A DNA stretch of 64,000 nucleotides from Aquitalea magnusonii (GCF_002217795.2 NZ_AP018823.1:4788136-4852135), one strand, 5' to 3'; shown: positions 1 through 9,875, counted from the first letter of the stretch. The notes: generated by a model not told the origin, from the letters alone. Made by a program: numbers and translations.

Positions 1-1415
<1,415 letters not shown>

Positions 1416-1559
1416 ATCATTTGAGTGGCTTGGGAAACCGAGACCGGATGGATAGTGAATGTGCGACGCGATCAAAGATCCAAGATAAGATACCTAATTA
1501 ATTCAGTGATTCAGACGAAGTCTGGATGACAAAGCTTCTTCAAGTTTGTTGACAGTTTA

Positions 1560-1677
1560 TGTCTGGTGGCCATAGCGAGGTGGTCCCACGCCTTCCCATC
1601 CCGAACAGGACCGTGAAACGCCTTAGCGCCGATGATAGTGTGGCATTCGCCATGTGAAAGTAGGACACTGCCAGACT
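1560..1677 (+). rRNA. rrf: 5S ribosomal RNA, first copy
   Basis: Aligns along its length with the 5S pattern: a 5' arm at 1561-1566 (GTCTGG) pairs with the 3' arm at 1671-1676 (CCAGAC), and the body contains 'ggtggtcccacgcc' and 'cgccgatgatagtgtggc'. It lies about 145 nt after the 23S end in the usual 23S-5S order. A terminator-like hairpin follows directly. Confidence 0.95.
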
Positions 1678-1687
1678 CCCCTTACAG

Positions 1688-1713
1688 AAGCCCAGCTCAA
1701 TCGAGCTGGGCTT
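1688..1713 (+). terminator. Hairpin between the two 5S genes
   Basis: Perfect 11-bp stem (1688-1698 with 1703-1713) closed by the loop AATC. It is followed only by a weak T-rich stretch (tgattta), so readthrough into the second 5S gene is plausible. Confidence 0.7.
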
Positions 1714-1771
1714 TGATTTACCCGAAGTTTTGCTGTTGAGTTTCTCCAGCAAGCTTTGGTTTACAGCTTGA

Positions 1772-1889
1772 TGTTTGGTGGCCATAGCGAGGTGGTCCCA
1801 CGCCTTCCCATCCCGAACAGGACCGTGAAACGCCTTAGCGCCGATGATAGTGTGGCATTCGCCATGTGAAAGTAGGACACCGCCAAACT
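1772..1889 (+). rRNA. rrf: 5S ribosomal RNA, second copy
   Basis: Near-identical to the first 5S gene about 95 nt upstream. I see three differences: C1563 to T1775, G1674 to A1886 and T1669 to C1881. The first two form a compensatory pair in helix I (C-G becomes U-A) and the third turns a G-U wobble into G-C. Helix I is therefore intact, which supports a functional gene and not a decaying duplicate. Confidence 0.95.
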
Positions 1890-1914
1890 CCCCATTCGCC
1901 AGCCAGCTGGCAGT

Positions 1915-1946
1915 AAAAAGCCCGGACATCATGTTCCGGGCTTTTT
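1915..1946. terminator. Bidirectional terminator after the rRNA operon
   Basis: The 12-bp stem AAAAAGCCCGGA / TCCGGGCTTTTT (1915-1926 and 1935-1946) has an 8-nt loop. Its A/T flanks let it work in both directions. It would end the rRNA operon on the plus strand and the DUF523 transcript (stop at 1966) on the minus strand. Confidence 0.9.
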
Positions 1947-1965
1947 GCATTTGGCTGATGCAAGA

Positions 1966-2466
1966 TCATGTCTTGCGGCCAGCAGTCTCCAGCAAGGTAC
2001 TGATTTCTTCCTCATTGAATATCCGGATGTTGTGCTGGCGCAGCAGACTGCTGCATACACCTTCGCCTGGCTGTAGCTGAGCTGTGAAACTGCCATCGTA
2101 GATTTGCCGGTTGCCGCAAGACGGGCTATTGGCCTTGAGCAAGGCGAGCTGACAGCCATGCTGTTGTGCCAGATCCAGGCTGTGCTCTGCGCCATTGGTG
2201 AAGGCCGTGGTGAGGTCCTGGCCATCAGCGGTCATGACCTTTGCTGTGCCTTGCCATACGTCTGAGCCATCTCCGCCACTGATTTCAGCGGGTGGACGCG
2301 GTACGGGTAGCCCCCCGGCACATTCCGGACAGGTGGGAATCAGCTGGAAATGCGTAGTTAGTGCCACCAATTGCTGCGGGGTTTGTCCTTTTGCTTGGCC
2401 ATCGTAGCGTACCGGCTGACCTAGCAAGCAGGCGCTAATCAATAAGGCAGGTTTGGTCGTGTTCAT
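1966..2466 (-). CDS. DUF523 domain-containing protein
   Basis: A 166-aa protein with the hallmarks of the DUF523 family: an N-terminal 'LISACLLGQPVRYDG' segment, a middle 'CPECAGGLPVPRPPAEI' block and a 'NSPSCG' motif, with conserved cysteines in each. The biochemical function of the family is not established; the cysteine pattern suggests metal or cluster binding (inference). I chose the ATG at 2466 because it overlaps the stop of the upstream regulator gene as ATGA, implying translational coupling. A start six bases upstream (2472) is also in frame. The gene ends just before the bidirectional rRNA terminator. Confidence 0.85.
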   Translation of the reverse strand: MNTTKPALLISACLLGQPVRYDGQAKGQTPQQLVALTTHFQLIPTCPECAGGLPVPRPPAEISGGDGSDVWQGTAKVMTADGQDLTTAFTNGAEHSLDLAQQHGCQLALLKANSPSCGNRQIYDGSFTAQLQPGEGVCSSLLRQHNIRIFNEEEISTLLETAGRKT

Positions 2467-3917
2467 AGCCATGGCTCTACAAGTTGGGCCAGCCGCGTGG
2501 CGGATTGCCGAATGCTGGTTTCTTCTACGCCGGCATAGCCCAGCACCAACCCATTGGCTTGAGGCTGAGCAAGGTAGTGACGGGATAGCGGGCGTAACCA
2601 TAGTTGCTCTTGCTCTGCCTGCTGGCTGAGCTGCTGGTCGCTGATTCCTGCTGGCAGTGAGGCAACCAGGTGCATGCCTGCCTGGCCGGCAGATAGGGGA
2701 AGTGCATTTCCCAGTGCTTGATGCAATGTACTGCGCAGCAGTTGCTGGCGTATGCGATAAAGCTCGCGCATGCGGCGGATGTGACGGGCAAAATGCCCCT
2801 GCTCGATAAAGTCCGCCAGTGCCGCTTGCTGTGCGTAGCTGCCTTCGCGGTACAGTCGGGCATAGCTGGCACGGAATGCATCAATCAGCGCTGGCGGGAT
2901 AACCAGGTAAGCCAGTCGCATGGCTGGAAACATCACTTTGCTAAAGGTGCCAAGGTAGATCACCCTGGCACTGTCAGCCAGCCCTTGCAGCGAGGCAATG
3001 GGTTGGGCGTCGTAGCGGAATTCGCTATCGTAGTCGTCTTCAATTACCCAGCTATTGTCTGCTTTGGCACGTTGTAATAATTCCAGTCGTCGTGCCAATG
3101 ACATGACTACTCCGCTGGGATATTGATGGGATGGTGTGATGTAGATCAGCCGGGGATGGCTGCCTGCCGGTGCCGCAGCGGGGTTCAGCCCCTCCTGGTC
3201 GACCGGCACCGGCACCACCTGCAGTCCTGCCGCCTGTAGTGCTGCCTGGGCACCTGCATAGCCCGGCTCCTCCATCCATGCCTGGTCGTCTTGATCTGCG
3301 AGTAGCCGGGCGGTGAGTTCCAGTGCTTGCTGTGCGCCTTGCACCACCAGGATCTGCTCCGGCTGGCAACGTACCGAGCGTGAAAGTTGCAGGTAGGTGC
3401 AGATTGCCTGACGTAATGCAGGCAAGCCGCCCTCCTGCTGATAATGCCACCAGTGATCTGCCGCCTGTTTGTTGTGCTGGTGCTGCAGGCGCTGCCAGAT
3501 GGCATGCGGGAACTGGCGCAGCTCTGGCAAGCCGGGGGCAAAGGCACCGATCAGGCCGGTAGGCAGCCGGCATTGTGCCGTCAGTACCTGGCCACGCCGC
3601 GACAGGCCGGCATGCTCGGAATCCGCCTGCTGCCTGCTGCTCAGGCCCGCAAAGGCCGGGCTGACAAAGGTTCCTGCCCCCGGGCGGCTGTAAAGATAGC
3701 CTTCTGCCAGTAATTGGTCGTAAGCGGACAATACGGTATTGCGACCGATCTGCAATGTCTTGGCCAGTATGCGGCTGGCGGGCAGGGGACTGTCTGCCGT
3801 GATCTGCTGTCGGCGGATGGCTTCCCGCAGCAGTTGGTAAACCTGCTGGGAAAGCGTGGACTTGCCCTCGCGCTGCAGATGGCTGTGCAGGTAATCAATG
3901 ATCCAGTCGGCATGCAT
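2463..3917 (-). CDS. MocR-family transcriptional regulator (PdxR-like: GntR HTH fused to aminotransferase-like domain)
   Basis: A 484-aa protein with an N-terminal GntR-type winged helix (about residues 20-85, 'LPASRILAKTLQIGRNTV') and a fold-type I aminotransferase-like domain. The PLP lysine lies in 'GTFSKVMFP' near residue 325, and 'IEDDYDSEFRY' precedes it. This architecture defines MocR regulators, which use PLP or a PLP adduct as effector; PdxR members control vitamin B6 synthesis. Its target here is not proven. Paired direct repeats in the promoter gap toward the divergent rhodanese gene suggest autoregulation and control of that gene. It is coupled by a 4-nt overlap to the DUF523 gene. 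Confidence 0.9.
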   Translation of the reverse strand: MHADWIIDYLHSHLQREGKSTLSQQVYQLLREAIRRQQITADSPLPASRILAKTLQIGRNTVLSAYDQLLAEGYLYSRPGAGTFVSPAFAGLSSRQQADSEHAGLSRRGQVLTAQCRLPTGLIGAFAPGLPELRQFPHAIWQRLQHQHNKQAADHWWHYQQEGGLPALRQAICTYLQLSRSVRCQPEQILVVQGAQQALELTARLLADQDDQAWMEEPGYAGAQAALQAAGLQVVPVPVDQEGLNPAAAPAGSHPRLIYITPSHQYPSGVVMSLARRLELLQRAKADNSWVIEDDYDSEFRYDAQPIASLQGLADSARVIYLGTFSKVMFPAMRLAYLVIPPALIDAFRASYARLYREGSYAQQAALADFIEQGHFARHIRRMRELYRIRQQLLRSTLHQALGNALPLSAGQAGMHLVASLPAGISDQQLSQQAEQEQLWLRPLSRHYLAQPQANGLVLGYAGVEETSIRQSATRLAQLVEPWL

Positions 3918-3923
3918 GAATGA

Positions 3924-3960
3924 AGTGGTTCCTTTGCAGATGCAAAGAGTGGTTCTTTTG
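3924..3960. promoter_or_regulatory. Candidate MocR operator: tandem direct repeats plus dyad
   Basis: Two direct repeats, AGTGGTTCCTTTG (3924-3936) and AGTGGTTCTTTTG (3948-3960), start 24 bp apart. Between and partly overlapping them is the dyad TTTGCA-GA-TGCAAA (3933-3946). MocR regulators often bind direct repeats, and AGTGG-type half-sites have been described for PdxR (from memory). The site lies 7 bp from the regulator start and 60 bp before the rhodanese start. Confidence 0.55.
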
Positions 3961-4020
3961 AAGGAATCAATTTGCCCGTAATCTGCGCTTATTGCAAATG
4001 CAACAACAAGGGTGAAACTG

Positions 4021-4410
4021 ATGACACAGCTGGAGTTCTACCAAGCCAAACTGGCCTATGAAATCGATGCCGCCGATGTCAAGGCGGCGCTGGAGGCGGG
4101 TGAAAAGCTGATTCTGATTGATACGCGTGCCACCGCCGCATTTGAGCGTGAAAGCATACCGGGTGCCTTGTCCCTGCCACACCGCAGCATGAACGCAGAA
4201 ACCACTGCCGCATTGCCGCGCGATGCCTTGCTGGTGCCGTTCTGCGATGGCATTGGCTGCAATGGCTCCACCAATGGTGCCATCAAGCTGCTGCAACTGG
4301 GCTTCCGGGTGAAAGAGCTGCAAGGCGGGCTGGACTGGTGGAAGCGCGATGGTTTTGCCACTGTGGGCAGTCATGCCACTGCAGGTACGTCCATCCAGTG
4401 TGCCTGCTAG
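4021..4410 (+). CDS. Rhodanese-like domain protein
   Basis: A 129-aa single rhodanese domain. 'LILIDTRATAAFERESIPGALSLPH' matches the substrate-side motif, and the active-site loop reads 'FCDGIGCNGST' with the putative catalytic Cys at residue 75. The loop differs from the classic CxxGxR thiosulfate sulfurtransferase form, so the sulfur donor or acceptor is unknown. The ATG at 4021 is chosen because AAGGG at 4008-4012 is well spaced from it; a GTG at 4012 is in frame but overlaps that Shine-Dalgarno. It is divergent from the MocR regulator and lies 8 bp before the GNAT gene, so the two probably form an operon. Confidence 0.85.
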   Translation: MTQLEFYQAKLAYEIDAADVKAALEAGEKLILIDTRATAAFERESIPGALSLPHRSMNAETTAALPRDALLVPFCDGIGCNGSTNGAIKLLQLGFRVKELQGGLDWWKRDGFATVGSHATAGTSIQCAC

Positions 4411-4418
4411 GAGGCGAT

Positions 4419-5183
4419 ATGTCTGATGAATTTATCGCGCAGCGTCTTGCTCCGGGTGAGCCAAACCAGTTTGGCCAGTTGCATGGCGTGGCCTTGCCTG
4501 ACTGGCAGGCTTGTCCGTTACCGCAGCCGCTGCTCATGAGCGGGCAGTATTGCCGTCTGGAACCATTATCGGTGGCGCGCCATGCGGCGGGGCTGTATGC
4601 CGCCATGCAGGCTGATGGTGCGGATGCGAACTGGACTTATCTGGGCTACGGGCCGTTTGCCAGCCTCACGGACTATACGGACTGGTTACGTAGTATGGAA
4701 GGGCTGAGCGATCCGCAGTTTTACACCATCATCGACGCTGCCAGCGGGCAGCCGGTGGGTCTGGCCAGCTATCTGCGCATTGATGCGGCCAATGGGGTGA
4801 TCGAGGTCGGGCACCTTAACTATTCGCCGCTATTGCAGCAGAAACCAGCAGCCACCGAGGCCATGTACCTGATGATGCGCCATGCCTTTGACCTGGGCTA
4901 TCGCCGCTATGAATGGAAGTGCAATGCGCTGAACCTGCCATCGCGCCGGGCGGCAGAGCGGCTGGGGTTTCTGTTTGAAGGGCTGTTCCGGCAATCCATG
5001 GTGATCAAGGGGCGTAATCGGGACACCGCCTGGTATTCGATCCTGGATGGCGAATGGCCTGCAGTGCGGCAGCGGCTGGAGCAATGGCTGGCTGCTGCAA
5101 ACTTTGATGTGGCAGGCCGGCAGCGTGTGGCATTGTCCGCGCTGATGGCGGGCTGGCGTGGAGAAATGGCAGGCAAGGGATAG
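4419..5183 (+). CDS. GNAT family N-acetyltransferase
   Basis: A 254-aa protein of the RimJ/RimL-like GNAT group. Seen: an N-terminal 'CRLEPLSVARHAAGLYAAM' strand, 'VGLASYLRIDAANGVIEVGHLNYSP' in the core, and 'WKCNALNLPSRRAAERLGFLFEG', the acetyl-CoA pyrophosphate-binding and C-terminal region. It would transfer an acetyl group from acetyl-CoA to an amine; the substrate is unknown. The ATG at 4419 has an excellent TAGGAGG Shine-Dalgarno overlapping the stop of the rhodanese gene. A longer in-frame extension upstream lies inside the rhodanese gene and is not credible. Confidence 0.88.
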   Translation: MSDEFIAQRLAPGEPNQFGQLHGVALPDWQACPLPQPLLMSGQYCRLEPLSVARHAAGLYAAMQADGADANWTYLGYGPFASLTDYTDWLRSMEGLSDPQFYTIIDAASGQPVGLASYLRIDAANGVIEVGHLNYSPLLQQKPAATEAMYLMMRHAFDLGYRRYEWKCNALNLPSRRAAERLGFLFEGLFRQSMVIKGRNRDTAWYSILDGEWPAVRQRLEQWLAAANFDVAGRQRVALSALMAGWRGEMAGKG

Positions 5184-5264
5184 GCGAATCAGCATCCTGG
5201 CGGTTTCGCCGCATGGGGGTGGCGGGTACAATAGGATGTTTTTGCAGATTATTCTGGTTGATTG

Positions 5265-6704
5265 ATGACTCCGCATCCCCGTAATGCCCGTATCAAGGGC
5301 GAACCGCAGCAGCCCAACCGCTTTATCTTTGGCGATGCCGTGGACGCGGCAGGCCTTGAGGCCACCGAATATCTGGTGCATACCGCAGCACCGGCCTTTG
5401 TCTGCCGACTGGTTGGCAATGATTTCACTGAATTTGCCGGGCGCGATGCAGATGCGTTTGCCAGCGCCTTGCTGTTTGATGCTGATGCCAACCGCAGTGT
5501 GTATGTGTGCAATCGCGGGCTGCGGCTGTTTGATTTTGTCTTTACTGGCGATATCCCCACCGCAGCGCGTCTGCAGGCGATCTGCGATGAAGCCATGAGC
5601 ACCTATCAGCGCTTGCATGAAGCCTATGCCGAGCGTGAGGTAGGGCCGCGCCCGCGCGAAATGCGGCAGGGGCCGACCGAGCCGCTGCCGCCCGCCGAGC
5701 GTAGCCTTGCCATTCGCACGCTGCGCGAAGCCGCCCGCGCTGCCGCCCTTGACCCTATGCATCGTGCCGGGTTTGCCGCCCAGGTGCAGCAGGCCTTGAT
5801 GGGCGGTGATCAGGCGGTGTTTACCGAAGCCCAGCTTTCCCTGCTGGCTGAGCCGGCTGCACGTGCCTTGCTGGTCAACAGCGCGCGTGATGCCATTGCC
5901 TTTCCCGAAGTGGTGCGTGCCGATGGCACCGTGGTGTCCTTCGAATTATGGGCGCTACCCTTTGCCTTCTCCCGCGCGCAAGGTGGGGTGTGGTGGCATT
6001 TTCCCTTGCTGGAACGGCTGGAAACCCCGCTGGCCGATGCGCTGGACGTACCGGAAAAGGCCATCCTGTGGATATCGCCCACCTTGTTTACCGTCGACAT
6101 GCTCAATGAGCGTGCTTGTCAGAACCTGATGCATCTGGCCAGCGTGATGGATGCCGGTTGTGATTTTGCCCCGCTGGACCCGGCCTCATCGCGTGCCACC
6201 TACGAGGCCGCGCGCAAGACGCAGGATCCGCAACTGGTGATTTCCTGGCTGCCTTTCCTGGTGGAGCGTGGTGCCTTGCCGATTGACCAGGCCAGACAGC
6301 TCTCACGCAAGGCGCTGGATGCGGTGATGCCGCTGGTGCAGCAGGCCATTGGTGCCGAGATGGAGTATGGCGAGGCCGAACTGTTTGCCCCGCTGCCATG
6401 GTGGGAGTCGCTGTCCGCCGGTGTGCGCGCCTGGAACCGCAAGCGTCTGGGCCTGACCGTAGCCCTGATTGCCAGCAAGGTGGGCGGGCTGCAGGACCTG
6501 GAGGCGGTGGCGGAATACCAGCCGGAACTGCAGGGCTATGAAGTCGGCCTGAAAGTTCGTGGTAGTGAGGAGCTGCTGGCACGTTCGCCCTGGCTGATGG
6601 TGCCGGATGTGGCACCGGACAAGGATGCCACCTGGAAAGATCTGTGTGACTGCCTGCGCGAGGCGGATATTCCGCTGTCGGAAACCATCGTCAAACTTCA
6701 CTAA
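5265..6704 (+). CDS. Conserved-looking protein of unknown function (479 aa)
   Basis: I do not recognise this family. The protein is soluble, with no signal peptide or clear membrane segment. It is acidic and alanine-rich, with an N-terminal part (about 1-125) containing 'VYVCNRGLRLFDFVF', a proline-rich linker near 130-145, and a long C-terminal part rich in Trp and Pro ('ISWLPFLVERGALP', 'PLPWWESLSAGVRAWNRKRLG'). Base composition matches the neighbours, the reading frame is long, and it ends before a strong terminator, so it is very likely a real gene. The start could be the TTG at 5262 or the ATG at 5265; the Shine-Dalgarno is weak for both. It may be transcribed alone. Confidence 0.75.
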   Translation: MTPHPRNARIKGEPQQPNRFIFGDAVDAAGLEATEYLVHTAAPAFVCRLVGNDFTEFAGRDADAFASALLFDADANRSVYVCNRGLRLFDFVFTGDIPTAARLQAICDEAMSTYQRLHEAYAEREVGPRPREMRQGPTEPLPPAERSLAIRTLREAARAAALDPMHRAGFAAQVQQALMGGDQAVFTEAQLSLLAEPAARALLVNSARDAIAFPEVVRADGTVVSFELWALPFAFSRAQGGVWWHFPLLERLETPLADALDVPEKAILWISPTLFTVDMLNERACQNLMHLASVMDAGCDFAPLDPASSRATYEAARKTQDPQLVISWLPFLVERGALPIDQARQLSRKALDAVMPLVQQAIGAEMEYGEAELFAPLPWWESLSAGVRAWNRKRLGLTVALIASKVGGLQDLEAVAEYQPELQGYEVGLKVRGSEELLARSPWLMVPDVAPDKDATWKDLCDCLREADIPLSETIVKLH

Positions 6705-6800
6705 GCACGGCTGACAAACAAGCGGCTGCGGCGGCCCATGGCCCAGGTGGTGGTACGCCAGCGTGTCCGCCGGTTCCCTGTTCCGGGATCCGCAACAACA

Positions 6801-6828
6801 AAAAAGGCCGCAAACGCGGCCTTTTTTT
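6801..6828. terminator. Bidirectional intrinsic terminator
   Basis: Stem GGCCGC / GCGGCC (6806-6811, 6816-6821) with loop AAAC, flanked by five A and seven T. It separates the convergent unknown gene (plus) and gabD (minus). Confidence 0.92.
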
Positions 6829-6843
6829 GATGGTGGGCTGGAC

Positions 6844-8304
6844 TTATTTGTCCAGGCCGCCCAGCAGCACGTACTTGATTTCCAGATAGTCTTCAATACC
6901 GTACTTGCTCCCTTCGCGGCCCAGGCCGGATTGCTTCACGCCACCGAACGGTGCGGCTTCGTTGGACAGCAGGCCGCTGTTGACAGCAACCATGCCGTAT
7001 TCCAGGCCTTCGGAGACGCGGAAGATACGACCCACGTCACGGGCATAGAAGTAGCTGGCCAGGCCGAACTCGGTGTCGTTGGCCATCTGGATGGCTTCTT
7101 CTTCGGTCTTGAAGCGGAATACCGGAGCCAGCGGGCCGAAGGTTTCTTCCTTGGCCACCTTCATGGCCGGGGTCACTTCAGTGATCACGGTCGGTTCGAA
7201 GAAGCTGTGGCCCAGCGCGCTGCGCTTGCCGCCAGTCACCAGCTTGCCGCCCTTGGCCAGGGCATCGGCAATGTGCTCTTCCACCTTGGCCACGGCGTTC
7301 TGGTCTATCATCGGGCCTTGGGTAACGCCGGCTTCCAGACCATTGCCCACCTTCAGCTTGGCTACGGCAGCGGCAAACTTTTCGGTGAAGGCATCGTACA
7401 CGCCGTCCTGTACCAGAATGCGGTTGGCGCAGACGCAGGTCTGGCCGGCATTGCGGTACTTGGAAATCATCGCGCCTTCAACGGCGGCATCCAGATCGGC
7501 ATCGTCAAACACGATGAACGGTGCGTTGCCGCCCAGTTCCATCGACACTTTCTTGACGGTGTCGGCACATTGGGCAATCAGCTTGCGGCCCACTTCGGTG
7601 GAGCCGGTGAAGGAGAACTTCTTCACGGTGTCGCTACCGGTCAGTACGGCACCGATTTCGCTGGAGCTGCCGGTCAGTACGGAGAACACGCCAGCCGGAA
7701 TGCCGGCACGTTCGGCCAGTACGGCAATGGCCAGGGCGGACAGCGGAGTCTGGCTGGCCGGACGTACCACCATCGGGCAGCCAGCGGCCAGCGCCGGGGC
7801 TGCCTTGCGGGTGATCATGGCATTGGGGAAGTTCCACGGCGTGATGGCGGCGGTAACGCCGATCGGCTCCTTGGTGACCAGAATGCGACGGTCGGATGCC
7901 GGGGCCGGAATGGTGTCGCCATACAGGCGCTTGGCTTCTTCGCCATACCATTCGATATAGGAAGCGCCGTAAGCGATTTCGCCCTTGGCTTCGGCCAGCG
8001 GCTTGCCTTGTTCGCTGGTGAGGATGACGGCCAGGTCGTCCTGGTTGGCCATCATCAGTTCAAACCAGCGGCGCAGGATGACCGAGCGCTCTTTGGCAGA
8101 TTTCTTTTTCCAGCTCTTGAAGGCTTCGGCGGCACCGGCTACGGCGCGCTCGGCTTCGGCCTTGCCCATTTTCGGTACGGTAGCAATCACTTCGCCGGTG
8201 GCCGGGTTGGTGACCGGGATGGTTTCGCCGTTGTCAGCATCCAGCCATTGGCCGTTGATGTAGCACTGCTGCTTGAGCAGGGAAGGGTCTTTCAGATTCA
8301 GCAT
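6844..8304 (-). CDS. gabD: Succinate-semialdehyde dehydrogenase (NAD(P)+)
   Basis: A 486-aa aldehyde dehydrogenase that oxidises succinic semialdehyde to succinate, the second step of GABA catabolism. Seen: 'TPWNFPNAMI' (cofactor domain), 'FTGSTEVGR', the catalytic Glu in 'MELGGNAPFIVFDDAD', the nucleophilic Cys in 'GQTCVCANR', and 'EETFGPLAPV'. Length fits GabD. The ATG at 8304 has GGAGAG upstream; a longer in-frame extension to 8379 lacks family similarity. It follows gabT by 89 bp on the same strand, forming a gabTD operon that would feed GABA carbon into the TCA cycle. Confidence 0.95.
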   Translation of the reverse strand: MLNLKDPSLLKQQCYINGQWLDADNGETIPVTNPATGEVIATVPKMGKAEAERAVAGAAEAFKSWKKKSAKERSVILRRWFELMMANQDDLAVILTSEQGKPLAEAKGEIAYGASYIEWYGEEAKRLYGDTIPAPASDRRILVTKEPIGVTAAITPWNFPNAMITRKAAPALAAGCPMVVRPASQTPLSALAIAVLAERAGIPAGVFSVLTGSSSEIGAVLTGSDTVKKFSFTGSTEVGRKLIAQCADTVKKVSMELGGNAPFIVFDDADLDAAVEGAMISKYRNAGQTCVCANRILVQDGVYDAFTEKFAAAVAKLKVGNGLEAGVTQGPMIDQNAVAKVEEHIADALAKGGKLVTGGKRSALGHSFFEPTVITEVTPAMKVAKEETFGPLAPVFRFKTEEEAIQMANDTEFGLASYFYARDVGRIFRVSEGLEYGMVAVNSGLLSNEAAPFGGVKQSGLGREGSKYGIEDYLEIKYVLLGGLDK

Positions 8305-8393
8305 GAGTCTCTCCAGAATGGGCGGAGCATGGTGTGTGTGCAGACGGCCAACCCCGTTGCCGGGATTGGCCGTCATCATCAGTCAGTGACGGA

Positions 8394-9659
8394 TCAGGCC
8401 TTCAGGGCGGCTTCCAGCTTGGCCAGCGCTTCGGCGAACACTTCGTCTTCAATGGTCAGCGGGAACAGGAAGCGAACCACGTTATAGTACACGCCGCAAG
8501 TCAGCAGGATCAGGCCGGATTCCAGGGCTTTGGTCTGTACCTTCTTGGTGAATTCGGCATCCGGCTCGTGGGTGCCCGGCTTATTGAACTCAACGGCTAC
8601 CATGGCACCCAGGCCACGCACGTCGGCGATCTGCGGGATGTCCTTCTTCAGGCTGTGCAGTTTTTCCTTCAGCAGCTCGCCCAGCTTGTTGGAACGTTCC
8701 AGCAGGTTTTCTTCCTGAATCACATCGATCACGGCATTGGCAGCAGCCAGGCCCAGCGGGCTACCGGCATAAGTACCACCCAGGCCGCCCGGTGCTGGTG
8801 CGTCCATCAGTTCGGCCTTGCCTACCAGGGCTGCCAGCGGGAAACCACCAGCCAGCGACTTGGCCATGGTGGTCAGGTCGGCAGCAACGTCGAAGTGTTC
8901 CATGGCAAACAGCTTGCCGGTACGGGCAAAGCCGGCTTGTACTTCGTCGGCAATCATCACGATGCCGTTGTCGTCACACAGTTTGCGGATGGCGCGTACC
9001 CATTCGGCCGGCGCGGAGTAGAAACCACCTTCGCCTTGTACCGGTTCGAAGATGATGGCGGCAACGCGCTTGGCTTCGATGTCGAACTTGAACAGTTTTT
9101 CGATGCTGGCCAGCGAATCTTCAACCGATACGCCATGCAGGGCGTTCGGGTAAGCGGCGTGGTAGATCTCGCCTACAAACGGACCAAAACCGATTTTGTA
9201 CGGGGCAACCTTGCCGGTCAGTGCCATGCCCAGCATGGTGCGGCCATGGAAGGCACCACCAAATGCGATCACACCCGGACGGCCAGTTGCAGCGCGGGCC
9301 ACCTTGATGGCGTTCTCGACTGCTTCAGCGCCAGTGCTGAAGAAGGCGGCTTTCTTGGCGAAGTTGCCGGGGCTGAGCTTGTTCAGCTTTTCGGCCACGG
9401 CAACATAGGATTCGTAAGGCACAACCTGATAGCAGGTATGGCTGAACTTGTTCAGTTGCTCGGCCACGGCAGCCTGTACCTTGGCATGCAGATGGCCGGT
9501 ATTCAGTACGCCGATACCACCAGCAAAGTCGATGTAACGATTGCCTTCAACATCCCATACTTCGGCGTTCTTGGCCTTGTCGGCAAAGAAAGTACACATT
9601 ACACCCACGCCGCGCGGGGTTGCATCGGCCTTGCGTTGCATCAGATCTTTGTTGCTCAT
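8394..9659 (-). CDS. gabT: 4-aminobutyrate aminotransferase
   Basis: A 421-aa class III aminotransferase of fold type I. It transfers the amino group of GABA to 2-oxoglutarate, giving succinic semialdehyde for GabD. Seen: 'YIDFAGGIGVLNTGH', 'FFSTGAEAVENAIKVAR' (cofactor phosphate region), 'IADEVQAGFARTGK' with the PLP-contacting Asp, and the Schiff-base Lys in 'TMAKSLAGGFPLAA'. The ATG at 9659 is preceded by AGGAGAGA. It is first in a two-gene operon with gabD. 5-aminovalerate transamination (lysine degradation) is a known side activity of such enzymes and would fit the glutarate genes near 18-23 kb (inference). Confidence 0.95.
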   Translation of the reverse strand: MSNKDLMQRKADATPRGVGVMCTFFADKAKNAEVWDVEGNRYIDFAGGIGVLNTGHLHAKVQAAVAEQLNKFSHTCYQVVPYESYVAVAEKLNKLSPGNFAKKAAFFSTGAEAVENAIKVARAATGRPGVIAFGGAFHGRTMLGMALTGKVAPYKIGFGPFVGEIYHAAYPNALHGVSVEDSLASIEKLFKFDIEAKRVAAIIFEPVQGEGGFYSAPAEWVRAIRKLCDDNGIVMIADEVQAGFARTGKLFAMEHFDVAADLTTMAKSLAGGFPLAALVGKAELMDAPAPGGLGGTYAGSPLGLAAANAVIDVIQEENLLERSNKLGELLKEKLHSLKKDIPQIADVRGLGAMVAVEFNKPGTHEPDAEFTKKVQTKALESGLILLTCGVYYNVVRFLFPLTIEDEVFAEALAKLEAALKA

Positions 9660-9806
9660 TCCATCTCTCCTAAGATTGGGGTGCCTGGTGGCATGGTCCT
9701 GGACATGAATGCTGGTGAACCTAGGGCATTTAGTGCTGCTTTTTTCAGTGTCAACCAGTCGCCGTTGGGCAGAATTCGGCGTTTTCCAGCGTGGTTTGAT
9801 TCTAAT

Positions 9807-9832
9807 CAGGTGTTTAGCAAAAAGCTACACCT
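9807..9832. promoter_or_regulatory. Imperfect inverted repeat upstream of gabT
   Basis: CAGGTG-tt-TAGC / GCTA-CACCTG around AAAAA, with a 2-nt bulge on one side. It lies about 150 bp before the gabT start in the 272-bp gap between gabT and the outer-membrane protein gene, and could be an operator for gabTD. No regulator gene adjoins it. Confidence 0.35.
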
Positions 9833-9875
9833 GCATCAAAAAGTTAAACACTTGTTGCAAGACATGCACACCATG

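Noticed and set aside
1540..2225. Open frames across the 5S genes and the DUF523 gene
   Set aside because: They cover structured RNA and terminators or are antisense or out of frame to the DUF523 gene.
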